Origin: Streptosporangiaceae bacterium
Lineage (GTDB): Bacteria > Actinomycetota > Actinomycetes > Streptosporangiales > Streptosporangiaceae
Assembly: GCA_030052355.1 (NCBI GenBank)
Contig: JASIGS010000747.1
Span: forward strand, 1-5,972
Direction: 5' to 3'
Length of the DNA: 5,972 nt
Shown here: one piece after another, positions 5,945 to 5,972 of the stretch
How the letters are laid out: each line of letters opens with the position of its first letter
How positions within the stretch are numbered: the stretch's first letter is position 1
Program-made: the position numbers and the translations under genes
The notes under the pieces: model-generated
Databases searched by the model: none
What the model was told of the DNA's origin: nothing
The model's input: the letters and a program-made list of their open reading frames with translations, nothing else

Positions 5945-5972
5945 CGCTGAGGGCCGGAAATCCTCTCGCGGC

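Noticed and set aside
1..5972. CRISPR array, insertion sequence, integrase, tRNA or other signs of mobility
   Set aside because: No regular spacer-repeat pattern, long terminal inverted repeats, transposase motifs or tRNA-like cloverleaf were seen on either strand.

Overview
The window is a high-GC (about 70%) stretch of actinobacterial-type DNA carrying an almost complete ergothioneine (EGT) biosynthesis operon, egtA-egtB-egtC-egtD, on the + strand from 1687 to 5944. The separate gamma-glutamylcysteine ligase (EgtA) and glutamine-amidotransferase-like hydrolase (EgtC), together with an EgtB that aligns residue for residue with the mycobacterial type, point to an actinomycete. The genus cannot be fixed from the sequence.

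Layout. Positions 1-103 hold no gene I can support. At 104-502 (- strand) is a 132-aa XRE-type helix-turn-helix regulator. A 219-bp divergent intergenic region (503-721) follows, with an unusually AT-rich patch holding two TTGACA boxes 31 bp apart. At 722-1390 (+) is a 222-aa ECF-sigma-like protein with recognisable region 2 and region 4 but a divergent region-4 helix-turn-helix and no adjacent anti-sigma gene. A 296-bp gap (1391-1686) then carries small hairpins and an imperfect direct repeat just after the sigma gene, a GGTAGC/GCTACC dyad, a candidate promoter overlapped by the perfect dyad TGACC-CTC-GGTCA, and a GC-rich leader before egtA. The four egt genes follow without gaps: egtA and egtB overlap by 8 nt, and egtB/egtC and egtC/egtD abut exactly (TGAGTG and TAGATG). 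Only 28 bases remain after egtD, so egtE is not seen and may lie just outside.

How the genes work together (established pathway). EgtA joins glutamate and cysteine into gamma-Glu-Cys. EgtD methylates histidine three times with SAM to give hercynine. EgtB, a non-haem iron enzyme, couples hercynine, gamma-Glu-Cys and O2 into a sulfoxide conjugate. EgtC removes the glutamate. A PLP-dependent C-S lyase (EgtE) or an equivalent activity then releases ergothioneine. All catalytic or binding residues I could place in EgtB, EgtC and EgtD are present, so the pathway looks functional.

I see no mobile element, CRISPR array, tRNA or rRNA. I do not find a wholly new system. The less ordinary parts are regulatory: the tandem TTGACA modules, the orphan divergent sigma-like protein beside an XRE regulator, and the dyad-overlapped promoter and structured leader ahead of egtA.
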